DNA of 64,000 bases, taken from positions 5,924,001 through 5,988,000 of the forward strand of contig NZ_CP022203.1 in assembly GCF_002305895.1 (NCBI RefSeq). The letters are read 5' to 3'. Source of the stretch: Corallococcus macrosporus DSM 14697. GTDB taxonomy: Bacteria > Myxococcota > Myxococcia > Myxococcales > Myxococcaceae. A program made the translations under genes and the position numbers. The notes under the pieces were generated by a model that saw only the letters and a list, made by a program, of their open reading frames with translations, was not told the origin of the DNA and did not search any database. Positions 1-8,856 of the stretch are shown piece by piece. The first letter of the stretch is position 1. Every line of letters starts with the position of its first letter.

Positions 1-188
1 ACGAAGAGGTCTCCGCCCACGCGCTCGACACCTGGGAGCCGGCGCTCGCCGCCGCGTGCCTGGAAGGGTGGCTGCAAACCCGAACGCCCGCTGAAAAGGA
101 GTCGGGCCCGGTGGCAGTGAAATTTCGAAACCGGTATCGTCGTCTAGCGTTGTTGGACTCTTCCGCCACGCTGCGCGTCGGCGCTTGA
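1..188 (+). CDS. C-terminal fragment of a T6SS gene, probably tssA
   Basis: An open frame enters from the left edge (reading from base 3) and stops at TGA 186-188, giving about 61 residues. It includes WEPALAAACLEGWL and ends RRLALLDSSATLRVGA. The Trp-Pro-Ala-Leu-Ala-Ala helix and the late Leu-Leu-Asp-x-x-x-x-Leu-Arg resemble the C-terminal domain of TssA/ImpA proteins, which coordinate baseplate and sheath assembly. The position directly before tssB, with an 82 bp gap, supports a T6SS role. The fragment is too short to be sure; it could be another T6SS accessory gene. Confidence 0.5.
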   Translation, partial: EEVSAHALDTWEPALAAACLEGWLQTRTPAEKESGPVAVKFRNRYRRLALLDSSATLRVGA

Positions 189-270
189 AGGCCCCCCGTC
201 GTACCGCGGCGAAGCCCTCCCCCATGCGACGCCCGCGTCTTCTACGCAGTTTTCAAGGAGAAAGCCGCAG

Positions 271-765
271 ATGAGCAAAGAGAGTTCCGTCGCCCCGACC
301 GAGCGCGTCAACATCGTCTACAAGCCCGCCACCGGCAATGCGCAGGAGCAGGTGGAGCTGCCGCTGAAGGTGCTGATGCTGGGTGACTTCACGGGGCAGG
401 AAGACGCCCGTCCGCTGGAGCAGCGCGCGCCCATCAACGTGGACAAGGCCAACTTCAACGAGGTCATGGCCCAGCAGAACCTCAAGGTCACGCTGACCGC
501 CGCCGACAAGCTCTCGGCCGACCCGGGCGCCACGATGAACGTGTCGCTCCAGTTCAAGAACCTGAATGACTTCTCGCCCGAGAGCGTCGTCAACCAGGTG
601 CCGGAGCTGAAGAAGCTGCTCGAGCTGCGCAGCGCGCTCAACGCCCTCAAGGGGCCCCTGGGCAACCTGCCGGCGTTCCGCAAGAAGCTCCAGGCCCTGC
701 TCGCCGACGAGGACGGCCGCAAGGCGCTCATCAAGGAACTGGGTCTGACCGAAGAGACCAAGTAG
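271..765 (+). CDS. tssB: T6SS contractile sheath small subunit TssB (VipA)
   Basis: 164 residues, the usual length for TssB. With TssC it forms the cytoplasmic contractile sheath that drives the Hcp tube. The N-terminal part has the family pattern: RVNIVYKPATG, then LPLKVLMLGDFTG around residues 32-45, then an INVDKANFNEVM-like stretch. The C-terminal half is helical and holds the segment that interlocks with TssC. ATG follows a good ribosome binding site (AAGGAG, 256-261). It starts the run tssB-tssC-hcp-tssE-tssF-tssG-tssH, all on the same strand, and is 25 bp from tssC. Identification is secure. Confidence 0.95.
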   Translation: MSKESSVAPTERVNIVYKPATGNAQEQVELPLKVLMLGDFTGQEDARPLEQRAPINVDKANFNEVMAQQNLKVTLTAADKLSADPGATMNVSLQFKNLNDFSPESVVNQVPELKKLLELRSALNALKGPLGNLPAFRKKLQALLADEDGRKALIKELGLTEETK

Positions 766-790
766 CCCTTTCCGGGGGAACCGAATCACC

Positions 791-2275
791 ATGGCCAACG
801 AGACCCAGACCCAGAAGTCCACGGGCGTCGCCAATGACGCCTCGCTGTCCCTGCTCGACGAAATCCTGTCCGAGGCCAAGCTGAAGCCGAAGGACGAGGG
901 TTACGACGTCGCCAAGCGCGGCGTGCAGGCCTTCATCACGGAGATGCTGGCGCCCAACCGCGCCGAGGAGCGCGTGGACAAGGCGCTCGTCGACGCGATG
1001 ATCGCCGAAATCGACAAGCGGCTGTCCGCCCAGGTCAACGAAATCCTCCACGCGCAGGAGTTCCAGAAGCTGGAGTCCTCGTGGCGCTCGCTGAAGTTCA
1101 TGGTGGACCGCACCGACTTCCGCGAGAACACCCGCGTGGAGATGCTCAACGTCTCCAAGGACGACCTCCAGAAGGACTTCGAGGACGCGCCGGAGGTCAC
1201 CAAGAGCGGCCTGTACAAGCTGGTGTACTCCAACGAGTACGGCGTCTTCGGCGGCAAGCCCTACGGCATCATCTCCGCCAACTACGACTTCAACGTGGGC
1301 CCGCAGGACATGGAGCTCTTGCGCAAGTGCGCCTCCGTGGCCGCCATGGCGCACGCGCCCTTCATCGGCAACGCCGCGCCGGAGGTGTTCGGCGAGGAGA
1401 GCTTCCTCAAGCTGCCCGACCTGAAGGACCTCAAGTCCCTCTTCGAGGGTCCGCAGTACGCCCGCTGGCACTCCTTCCGCGAGAGCGAGGACGCGCGCTA
1501 CGTGGGCCTGGCGCTGCCGCGCTTCCTGCTGCGCCTGCCCTACGGTGAGAAGACGGTGCCGGTGAAGGCCTTCAACTTCACCGAGGACGTCGTGGGCCAC
1601 CACGAGCGCTACCTGTGGGGTCACGCCTCCGTGGCCCTCACCAGCCGCGTGGCGGACTCGTTCGCCAAGTTCCGCTGGAGCCCGAACATCATCGGGCCCC
1701 AGTCCGGCGGCGCGGTGGAGAACCTGCCGCTGCACCAGTACGAGGCCATGGGGGAGATCCAGACCAAGATTCCCACCGAGGTCATGCTCACCGAGCGGCG
1801 CGAGTTCGAGCTCTCCGAGGAGGGCTTCATCGGGCTCGTGTTCCGCAAGGACTCCGACAACGCGGCCTTCTTCAGCGCCAACTCCACGCAGAAGCCCAAG
1901 TTCTTCGGCAACACGCCCGAGGGCAAGGCGGCGGAGACCAACTACCGCCTGGGCACGCAGCTTCCCTACATGTTCATCATGACCCGCCTGGCGCACTACA
2001 TCAAAGTGCTCCAGCGCGAGCAGATTGGAAGCTGGAAGGAGAAGTCCGACCTGGAGCGCGAGCTCAACCACTGGCTCAGCCAGTACATCTCCGACATGGA
2101 CGACCCCGCGCCCGCCGTGCGCTCGCGCCGCCCCCTGCGCGCCGCGCGCGTGGTGGTGGAGGACGTGGACGGTCAGCCGGGCTGGTACCGCTGCAGCCTG
2201 CAGGTGCGCCCCCACTTCAAGTACATGGGCGCGTCGTTCACCCTGTCGCTCGTCGGCAAGTTGGACAAGGAGTAG
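791..2275 (+). CDS. tssC: T6SS contractile sheath large subunit TssC (VipB)
   Basis: 494 residues, normal for TssC. It is the large sheath subunit that polymerises with TssB around the Hcp tube and is recycled by TssH after contraction. Visible family features are LESSWRSLKFMVDRTDF (about residue 95), YGVFGGKPYG, the LALPRFLLRLPYG block (about 240) and a C-terminal YRCSLQVRPHFKYMGASF segment typical of the conserved TssC end. It lies 25 bp after tssB, so the two are probably co-translated in fixed ratio. A 119 bp gap with a perfect palindrome separates it from hcp. Confidence 0.96.
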   Translation: MANETQTQKSTGVANDASLSLLDEILSEAKLKPKDEGYDVAKRGVQAFITEMLAPNRAEERVDKALVDAMIAEIDKRLSAQVNEILHAQEFQKLESSWRSLKFMVDRTDFRENTRVEMLNVSKDDLQKDFEDAPEVTKSGLYKLVYSNEYGVFGGKPYGIISANYDFNVGPQDMELLRKCASVAAMAHAPFIGNAAPEVFGEESFLKLPDLKDLKSLFEGPQYARWHSFRESEDARYVGLALPRFLLRLPYGEKTVPVKAFNFTEDVVGHHERYLWGHASVALTSRVADSFAKFRWSPNIIGPQSGGAVENLPLHQYEAMGEIQTKIPTEVMLTERREFELSEEGFIGLVFRKDSDNAAFFSANSTQKPKFFGNTPEGKAAETNYRLGTQLPYMFIMTRLAHYIKVLQREQIGSWKEKSDLERELNHWLSQYISDMDDPAPAVRSRRPLRAARVVVEDVDGQPGWYRCSLQVRPHFKYMGASFTLSLVGKLDKE

Positions 2276-2328
2276 AGCCCGTTTCACCCAGCGTCGGTCG
2301 TTTCAGCTAGTTTAGGGGCTCCAACAAG

Positions 2329-2351
2329 CCCGGGCTCACGGTGAGCCCGGG
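2329..2351 (+). terminator. Perfect GC-rich hairpin between tssC and hcp
   Basis: CCCGGGCTCAC at 2329-2339 and GTGAGCCCGGG at 2341-2351 are perfect complements around one central base, so the RNA can form a 10 bp stem with a 3 nt loop. There is no T run after it. It lies 44 bp before hcp. It could slow transcription out of tssBC, protect the hcp message, or be a DNA operator; the sequence cannot separate these. Confidence 0.5.
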
Positions 2352-2394
2352 TCCACCAGCGCGCGGACGCGCGCAAAGCGAAGAGGTTGAAGTC

Positions 2395-2886
2395 ATGGCT
2401 GAATCAGTACACCTGTACCTGAAGGCGAACGGGACGGACATCAAGGGCGACAGCACGCAGACCAGCCTGGGCCGCGCTGACTCCATCGAGTGCGTGGCCT
2501 ACAGCCAGAAGGTCTTCACCGCTCGCGAGGCCGGCTCCGGTCTGGCGACGGGCCGCCGCCAGTACGAGGGCATCGAAATCACCAAGCGCATCGACAAGGC
2601 GTCGCCGCTGCTGATGAAGGCCCTGTGCGAGAACCAGGTCATCGACGCGACCTTCAAGTTCTTCCGTCCCAACCCGACGGGCGACGGCACCACCGAGCAG
2701 TTCTACACGGTGTCCGTCAAGAAGGCGCGCATCAACGCCATCCAGCAGACGGTGCCGAACTCCTTCGTCCCCGCGAGCACCAACCTGCCCCCGATGGAGA
2801 CCGTCCAGCTGGTGTTCCACACCATCAACTGGACCATCACCAACGGCGGCGTCACGCACGAGGACACCTGGGACACCCAGCGTTGA
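2395..2886 (+). CDS. hcp: T6SS inner tube protein Hcp (TssD)
   Basis: 163 residues from ATG 2395. An upstream in-frame GTG at 2341 would add 18 residues that do not match the family, and GAAGAGG at 2379-2385 fits the ATG. Hcp hexamers stack into the tube that the sheath fires into target cells. Typical features: HLYLKANGTDIKGDS at the start, IECVAYSQKV, a GRRQYEGIEITKRIDKASP stretch, and VQLVFHTINWTI near the C-terminus. It has no signal peptide, as expected for T6SS substrates. It sits between the sheath genes and tssE. Confidence 0.95.
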   Translation: MAESVHLYLKANGTDIKGDSTQTSLGRADSIECVAYSQKVFTAREAGSGLATGRRQYEGIEITKRIDKASPLLMKALCENQVIDATFKFFRPNPTGDGTTEQFYTVSVKKARINAIQQTVPNSFVPASTNLPPMETVQLVFHTINWTITNGGVTHEDTWDTQR

Positions 2887-2968
2887 TGTCCTTCCCTCCA
2901 CCGGCCGTCCGCGCAGCGGGCAACGCGGGCGGCCGGGGGTTGGGATACCCTGTTGCTGAAGAGAACCC

Positions 2969-3364
2969 ATGGGCTCCCGAGGCTTGTTGTCGCGCATCGC
3001 TGAAGGCAACGGCACGCTCGCCCCACCTGGCGACGTCGTTGAATCCATCGCCGAGCACCTGCGCAGCCTGCTCAACACACGCAAGGGGGAGTCCGTGGCG
3101 TCGCCGGGCTACGGCATCCTGGACCTGAACGACGTCGTCCACTCCTACCCGTCGGCGATACCGCGGATGACGCAGTCCATCCGGCAGGCCATCCAGGAGT
3201 TCGAGCCGCGCCTGAAGAGCGTGGTGGTGAATTACAACGCGGATCCGGTGGACCCGACGGCGCTGCGCTTCGACATCACCGCCCAGTTGGCCACCCGGGA
3301 CCGGCGCGGCATGGTGCGCTTCCACACCCAGGTGCATCCAGGCGGGCGCGTGGACCTGTGGTGA
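2969..3364 (+). CDS. tssE: T6SS baseplate subunit TssE (gp25-like)
   Basis: 131 residues with the gp25/lysozyme-like wedge domain. It is a baseplate component that starts sheath polymerisation. Seen in the sequence: VVESIAEHLRSLLNTRKGE, GYGILDLND, then IRQAIQEFEPRLKSVVV. This is the normal order, with the conserved E-P-R-L motif near residue 80. The ATG at 2969 follows GAAGAGAACCC, a moderate ribosome binding site. It is 36 bp ahead of tssF. Confidence 0.93.
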   Translation: MGSRGLLSRIAEGNGTLAPPGDVVESIAEHLRSLLNTRKGESVASPGYGILDLNDVVHSYPSAIPRMTQSIRQAIQEFEPRLKSVVVNYNADPVDPTALRFDITAQLATRDRRGMVRFHTQVHPGGRVDLW

Positions 3365-3400
3365 GCCGGTGAATCCAGGGGTGCGTGGCGGAGGGCGAGG

Positions 3401-5152
3401 ATGTTCAGCAAGTATTACCTGAGCGAGCTGTCGTACCTGCGGGAGATGGGGCGCGCCTTCGGGCTGGCCAACCCCTCCGTCGCGGGCCTGTTGGTGGAGC
3501 GCGGCGCGGACCCGGACGTGGAGCGGCTGCTGGAGGGCTTCGCGTTCCTGGCGGCCCGCATCCGCGAGCGCGTGGACGACGACGTGCCGGAGCTGGTGCA
3601 CGGCCTCACCGAGCTGCTGCTGCCGCACTACCTGCGGCCCCTGCCCGCCTCCACCATCATCGAGTTCACCCCCCACCTGCGCGCGCTGCGCGGCCGCTCG
3701 CGGCTGCCGGCGGGGGCGGAGGTGGCGTCCCAGCCCATTGACGGCACGAGCTGCGTCTTCCGCACCACCACGGACGTGGACCTGCTGCCGGTGCAGCTCA
3801 CCGACGCGCTCCTGGACCGCTCGTCCATCACCGCGCCGGTGCTGCGGCTCTTCTTCCAGACGACGGAGCAGGGCCGCGCGGAGGTGCTGCGCGAGCAGGG
3901 CCTGCGCCTGTTCATCCACGCCGACCTGTCCGCCGCGTCGGTGGTGCTCCTGTGGCTGTTGCGCTACTGCCGTCAGGTGCGCGTGCGCGGCGTGGCCGCG
4001 CAAGGTGAAGGCATCAAGCTGGCGGCGAACGCCATCCAGCCGGTGGGCTTCCACCGCGACTTCAAGCTGCTGCCCTGGCCCCGCGCCAGCGAGGGCTACC
4101 GGCACCTCCAGGAGTACCTGACGCTGCCAGAGAAGTTCCTCTTCTTCGAGGTGCGGGGCCTGGACGCCGCCGCCGGGCTGAAGGAGGACCGCTTCGAGCT
4201 CGCCTTCCACCTGGAGCGTCCGCCGCCCCTGGACGCGCGCATCCACCGGGAGATGTTCCGGCTGCACTGCGCGCCGGTGGTGAACCTCTTCAGCGTGCCG
4301 GCGGACCCCGTCCTCCACCGCGCGCTGGACCGCGAGCACCTGCTGCGCGCGTCCGACCTGCCGCCCAACCACGCGGAGATCTACTCGGTGGACACGGTGA
4401 CGGGCCTGAAGGCGGGGCGCAACGAGCGCCGCGTCTACCGGCCCTTCTACGAGTTCACGCACACGGCGGGCGGGGACGCGGAGCAGGCCTTCTACCGGCT
4501 GCGCCGGGCGCCCTCGCCGCTGGACGAAGGCATCGACACGTACATCACCCTGGAGACGCCGCGGAACGTCGCGCCGGACGTCGCCGGGGAGGAGGCGCTG
4601 TCCATGGACCTGACGTGCACCAACCGCTCGCTGCCCTCGCGGCTGCAGGTGGGGGACCTGACGGCCTCCACGTCCGCCAGTCCCACGCAGGCGAAGTTCA
4701 AGAACATCTCCCCCGTGAGCCGGCCGGCGCGCGCGCCGCTGGGCTCCGAGCTGCACTGGCGGCTGCTGTCGCACCTGGCCATCAACCAGCACTCGCTGGC
4801 GGACGCGGCCGCGCTGCGGCGGCTGATGGACCTGTACAACTTCCACTCGCTCACCGACAACCTGGCGGCGCGCGCCAGCCGCCTGCGCATCAACGCCATC
4901 CGCGCGGTGGAGACGAAGCCGGTGACGCGCTTCCTGGAGGGCGCGCCGCTGCGGGGCCACCGCACGCGGGTGGACCTGGACGAAGAGAACTTCATGGGCG
5001 TGGGGGACTCGTTCCTCTTCGGCTGCGTGCTGGAGGAACTGCTCGCCTCCCACGTCACCATCAACTCCTTCAACGAGCTGAGCATCCGGCTTCACCCCTC
5101 GCAGACGGAGTTCGCGTGGCTTCCGAGGAACGGCACCCAGACGCTCTTGTAG
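3401..5152 (+). CDS. tssF: T6SS baseplate subunit TssF
   Basis: 583 residues, in the usual range for TssF (VasA/ImpG). Two TssF and one TssG form the trifurcated baseplate wedge. The N-terminus FSKYYLSELSYLREMGRAF and the following DPDVERLLEGFAFL are the family signature, and LVHGLTELLLPHYLRPLP lies near residue 70. ATG 3401 is preceded by GGAGGGCGAGG. The last 37 bases overlap tssG in another frame, which suggests coupled translation of the two wedge partners. Confidence 0.95.
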   Translation: MFSKYYLSELSYLREMGRAFGLANPSVAGLLVERGADPDVERLLEGFAFLAARIRERVDDDVPELVHGLTELLLPHYLRPLPASTIIEFTPHLRALRGRSRLPAGAEVASQPIDGTSCVFRTTTDVDLLPVQLTDALLDRSSITAPVLRLFFQTTEQGRAEVLREQGLRLFIHADLSAASVVLLWLLRYCRQVRVRGVAAQGEGIKLAANAIQPVGFHRDFKLLPWPRASEGYRHLQEYLTLPEKFLFFEVRGLDAAAGLKEDRFELAFHLERPPPLDARIHREMFRLHCAPVVNLFSVPADPVLHRALDREHLLRASDLPPNHAEIYSVDTVTGLKAGRNERRVYRPFYEFTHTAGGDAEQAFYRLRRAPSPLDEGIDTYITLETPRNVAPDVAGEEALSMDLTCTNRSLPSRLQVGDLTASTSASPTQAKFKNISPVSRPARAPLGSELHWRLLSHLAINQHSLADAAALRRLMDLYNFHSLTDNLAARASRLRINAIRAVETKPVTRFLEGAPLRGHRTRVDLDEENFMGVGDSFLFGCVLEELLASHVTINSFNELSIRLHPSQTEFAWLPRNGTQTLL

Positions 5153-6159
5153 AGACGGCCCAGAAGCTGGCCGGGCTGGCGCCGCGGGTGGGTTTCTTCC
5201 CGCTGGTGGCGTTCCTGGAGCGGCTGACGTCGCAGGCCACCCGCGTGGGCGGCGCGGGGCCCGTCAACGAGGAGATGATTCGCTTCCGGCATGACCCGTC
5301 CCTGGGCTTCTCCTCCGGGGACGTCACGTCGGTGACGCTGCACCAGGTGCCGGTGCGGGCGGAGGACCCGTACTCGAAGCGGCCGCTCTTCGAGGTGGTG
5401 ACGCGCTTCCTGGGCCTGACGGGCGCGGTGAGCCCCCTGCCGCACTTCATGGCGGAGGAGGTCGCGCAGGAGGACCCGGACCACCCGGTGCGGCGCGAGT
5501 TCCTGGACCTCTTCCACCACCGGCTGCTGTCGCTGCTGTACCGCATTGAATCGAAGTACCGCGTCACCAGCGAGACGGACACGTCCTTCTCGGACCAGTG
5601 GTCCCGGCGCCTGCTGGCGCTGGGGGGCTTCGACACCTACGAGCGGCCCCTGGAAGGGACGCTGCCCACCTGGCGCCTGCTGCGCATCGCCCCGCTGCTG
5701 GCCAGCCGGGCCAGGACGTCCGAGCAACTGGAGGTCGCGCTCGAGGACGTGCTGGGCGAGGACCTGGAGGGCGCGCGCGTGTCGGTGCGCCAGTTCGTGG
5801 GGCGCTGGGTGGACATCGACGCCCGGGCGCGGCTGGGCCACTCCAACCACCAGCTCGGCCGCAACATGCTGCTGGGGGGCCGGGCCTTCGACAGGACGGG
5901 GAAGATTCAAATCCACATCCGGCCGCTGCCGCCGCGCGCCTACAAGCGGCTGATGCAGGAGGGGGACCTGCTGCCCCTGGTGCGGGAGGTGGTGGCGCTC
6001 TTCGTGAGGGACCCCCTGGAGTACGATTTGGAGCTGGGGCTCACCGAGGGCGTGCAGCACCAGTTCCGGCTCTCCAGCAAGGAGCCGAGCCAGCTCGGGC
6101 GGGACACCTGGCTGGGCCTGAGCCAGCAGACGCAACTGAGCGTCCCCGTGGTGAAATGA
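5116..6159 (+). CDS. tssG: T6SS baseplate subunit TssG
   Basis: About 347 residues if it starts at GTG 5116, inside the end of tssF. The open frame runs further upstream, but that part lies wholly inside tssF and has no TssG features. The N-terminal GFFPLVAFLERL, then IRFRHDPSLGF and LTGAVSPLPHFMAEEV, are classic TssG (VasB/ImpH) blocks. The C-terminal LLGGRAFDRTGKIQIHIRPL also fits. It partners TssF in the baseplate wedge. The 37 bp overlap with tssF supports translational coupling. The exact start codon is an inference. Confidence 0.93.
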   Translation: MASEERHPDALVETAQKLAGLAPRVGFFPLVAFLERLTSQATRVGGAGPVNEEMIRFRHDPSLGFSSGDVTSVTLHQVPVRAEDPYSKRPLFEVVTRFLGLTGAVSPLPHFMAEEVAQEDPDHPVRREFLDLFHHRLLSLLYRIESKYRVTSETDTSFSDQWSRRLLALGGFDTYERPLEGTLPTWRLLRIAPLLASRARTSEQLEVALEDVLGEDLEGARVSVRQFVGRWVDIDARARLGHSNHQLGRNMLLGGRAFDRTGKIQIHIRPLPPRAYKRLMQEGDLLPLVREVVALFVRDPLEYDLELGLTEGVQHQFRLSSKEPSQLGRDTWLGLSQQTQLSVPVVK

Positions 6160-6199
6160 AACGCCAGAGCCGGTATACCGTCCACCTTCGCTGTCACTC

Positions 6200-8848
6200 T
6201 TGGGGGCTCCCATTCGCGTCGATCCGAAAGCGCTCGTCCGTCGCCTGACGCCCACCTCTACCCGTCTGCTCGAGGCCGCCGTGGCCCGGGCAAGCGCGGG
6301 ACGGTTCTATGAAATCGTCCCGGAGCACCTGCTGGTGCAGATGCTGGAGCCTGAGGACTCGGACGTCGCGCGCATCCTCCAGCAGTTCGGCGTGGACCGC
6401 CGCCAGCTCCTGGCCAGCATGGAGCGCGCCCTCCAGGGCCTGCGCGCGGGCAACGCCGGCCGCCCCGTCTTCTCCGAGACGCTGTTCCAGTGGTTCGAGG
6501 AGGCGTGGCTGCTGGCCTCCGTGGAGCAGGGCGCCACGCGGCTGCGCTCGGGCCTGCTCTTCACGCAGTTCGTCAGCCGGCGCTCGCGCTACACCGCGGA
6601 GCTGTTCCCGGAGCTGGACGCCATCCGCCGCGACGAGCTGTTGGAATCGCTGGACGTGGTGCTGCGGCCGTCGCCGGAGAACGTGGAGGTCGCCACCGCG
6701 GACGCCGCCGCCAGTGGCGCCGCGGGCGGCGTGGCCGGCAGCCGCGGGGACGAGGCCCTCAAGCGCTTCGCCACGTCCTTCACCGGCCGGGTGCGCGAGG
6801 GGAAGATCGACCCCATCTTCGGCCGGCACCGTGAAATCCGGCAGATGGTGGACATCCTCTCCCGCCGCCGGAAGAACAACCCCATCCTGGTGGGCGAGCC
6901 CGGCGTGGGCAAGACGGCGCTCGTGGAGGGCCTGGCCTGGGCCATTGTCCGGGGCGAGGTGCCCGACGCGCTGAAGAACGTGGAGCTGCTGGGGCTGGAC
7001 CTGGGCCTGCTCCAGGCGGGCGCGGGCGTGCGCGGCGAGTTCGAGAACCGCCTCAAGGCCGTCATCGCCGAGGTGAAGGCCTCCCCCACCCCCATCATCC
7101 TGTTCATCGACGAGGCGCACACCATCATCGGCGCGGGCGGCTCGCAGGGCGGCACGGACGCGTCCAACCTGCTCAAGCCGGCGCTGGCGCGCGGCGAGCT
7201 GCGCACGCTCGCGGCCACCACCTGGGCCGAGTACAAGAAGTACTTCGAGAAGGACGCCGCGCTGGAGCGGCGCTTCCAGCCGGTGAAGGTGGAGGAGCCT
7301 GGCGTGGAGGACGCGGAGCTGATGCTGCGCGGCCTGCGGCCCACCTACGAGGCGGCCCACGGCGTCATCATCCGCGACGAGGCCGTCACCGCCGCGGTGC
7401 ACCTGTCCAGCCGCTACATCTCCGGCCGGCAGCTCCCGGACAAGGCGGTGGACCTGCTCGACACGTCCGCGGCCCGGGTGAAGATTGAGCTGTCCACCCG
7501 GCCCGAGGAGCTGGTGCAGTTGGACCAGGAGATTTCGGCGCTGGAGCGCGAGCGCGACGCGCGCAAGCGCGACCTGGCGGAGAGCACGGGCGGCACGGAT
7601 GCCCAGGCCACGCTGGAGGAGGTGGAGGCGAAGCTGAGCGCCACGGTGGACAGCCGCGCCGCGCTGCACGCGCGCTGGGAGACCGAGCGCACCGCGGTGG
7701 CGGCGCTGCTGGAGGCGCGCAAGGCCCTGCGCGAGGCGCCCGCGGACACGGACACCGCGCCCCTGAAGGCGGCGGTGGACGAAGCGGCGGCGAAGCTGGC
7801 CGCCACGCGCGGCGAGGTGCCGCTGGTGCACGCGGACGTGGACGCGGACATCGTCGCGCGCGTCGTCGCGGGCTGGACGGGCGTGCCCGTGGGGAAGATG
7901 CGCAGCGACCTGCTCGAGTCCGTGCTCAACCTGGAGGACAAGCTCCGGGGCCGGGTGCGCGGCCAGGAGGCGGCGCTGACGAAGGTGGCGGAGATCATCC
8001 GCATCTCCCAGGCGGGCATCCGCAACCCGGACACGCCCATTGGCGTCATGCTCTTCGTGGGCCCCAGCGGCGTGGGCAAGACGGAGACGGCGCTGGCGCT
8101 GGCGGACGCGCTGTACGGCGGCGAGCGCTTCATGACGACGCTCAACATGAGCGAGTTCCAGGAGAAGCACACGGTGAGCCGGCTCATCGGCTCGCCGCCG
8201 GGCTACGTGGGCTATGGCGAGGGCGGCCTGCTGACGGAGGCGGTGCGGCAGCGGCCCTACTCCGTCGTGCTGCTGGACGAGTGCGAGAAGGCCGACCTGG
8301 AGGTGATGAACCTCTTCTACCAGGTGTTCGACAAGGGCTCGCTGACGGACGGCGAGGGCCGCGCGGTGGACTTCAAGAACACCGTGCTCATCCTCACCAG
8401 CAACCTGGGCTCGGACCTGGTGATGCGGATGTTCGAGGACGGCGCGCAGCCCACCTCCGAGGAGGTGCTGTCGGTGATTCGCCCCACGCTCAGCCAGCAC
8501 TTCAAGCCGGCGCTGCTGGCGCGCATGACGGTGGTGCCCTTCGGCCCGGTGCAGCGCGACGTGATGCGCCAGATCGCGGAGATGAAGCTGGCCAAGCTGG
8601 TGGGCCGGCTGCGCGAGGCGCACAACGTGGAGACCACGCTGGCGCCGGAGCTGCTGGACGAGCTGGCGCGCCGGTGCACCGAGTCGGAGATGGGGGCGCG
8701 CAACATGGAGCAGATCCTCCAGGGCTCGCTGATGCCGGCGCTGTCCCGCGAGCTGTTGCAGCACCTGGTGGGCGGCGCGGTGCCCCCGAAGCTGCACGTG
8801 GCCCTGACCGAGACAGGCGACTGGGACCTCCGGTTCGCCGAGGCCTGA
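6200..8848 (+). CDS. tssH: T6SS sheath-recycling ATPase TssH (ClpV)
   Basis: 882 residues, a Hsp100 protein with two AAA+ modules. It extracts TssC and disassembles contracted sheaths in the cytoplasm. Walker A sites are GEPGVGKT (about residue 233) and GPSGVGKT (about 621). The D1 Walker B is ILFIDEAHT and D2 is VVLLDECEKA. The D2 pore loop PPGYVGYGEGG is intact (about 668), and a coiled middle region lies near 430-530. The C-terminus GARNMEQILQGSLMP is typical of ClpV. No in-frame ATG fits, so TTG 6200 is chosen (CTG 6191 is possible) and no clear ribosome binding site is seen. It is the last core T6SS gene here. Confidence 0.93.
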   Translation: MGAPIRVDPKALVRRLTPTSTRLLEAAVARASAGRFYEIVPEHLLVQMLEPEDSDVARILQQFGVDRRQLLASMERALQGLRAGNAGRPVFSETLFQWFEEAWLLASVEQGATRLRSGLLFTQFVSRRSRYTAELFPELDAIRRDELLESLDVVLRPSPENVEVATADAAASGAAGGVAGSRGDEALKRFATSFTGRVREGKIDPIFGRHREIRQMVDILSRRRKNNPILVGEPGVGKTALVEGLAWAIVRGEVPDALKNVELLGLDLGLLQAGAGVRGEFENRLKAVIAEVKASPTPIILFIDEAHTIIGAGGSQGGTDASNLLKPALARGELRTLAATTWAEYKKYFEKDAALERRFQPVKVEEPGVEDAELMLRGLRPTYEAAHGVIIRDEAVTAAVHLSSRYISGRQLPDKAVDLLDTSAARVKIELSTRPEELVQLDQEISALERERDARKRDLAESTGGTDAQATLEEVEAKLSATVDSRAALHARWETERTAVAALLEARKALREAPADTDTAPLKAAVDEAAAKLAATRGEVPLVHADVDADIVARVVAGWTGVPVGKMRSDLLESVLNLEDKLRGRVRGQEAALTKVAEIIRISQAGIRNPDTPIGVMLFVGPSGVGKTETALALADALYGGERFMTTLNMSEFQEKHTVSRLIGSPPGYVGYGEGGLLTEAVRQRPYSVVLLDECEKADLEVMNLFYQVFDKGSLTDGEGRAVDFKNTVLILTSNLGSDLVMRMFEDGAQPTSEEVLSVIRPTLSQHFKPALLARMTVVPFGPVQRDVMRQIAEMKLAKLVGRLREAHNVETTLAPELLDELARRCTESEMGARNMEQILQGSLMPALSRELLQHLVGGAVPPKLHVALTETGDWDLRFAEA

Positions 8849-8856
8849 GAGAACCC

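Noticed and set aside
731-2287. Long open frame on the minus strand across tssC (518 codons)
   Set aside because: It is antisense to the clear tssC gene, its translation is low-complexity Arg/Leu/Val/Gly, and it reflects GC-rich codon bias.
2852-5095. 747-codon minus-strand frame over tssE and tssF
   Set aside because: It is antisense to two identified T6SS genes and has no recognisable domain.
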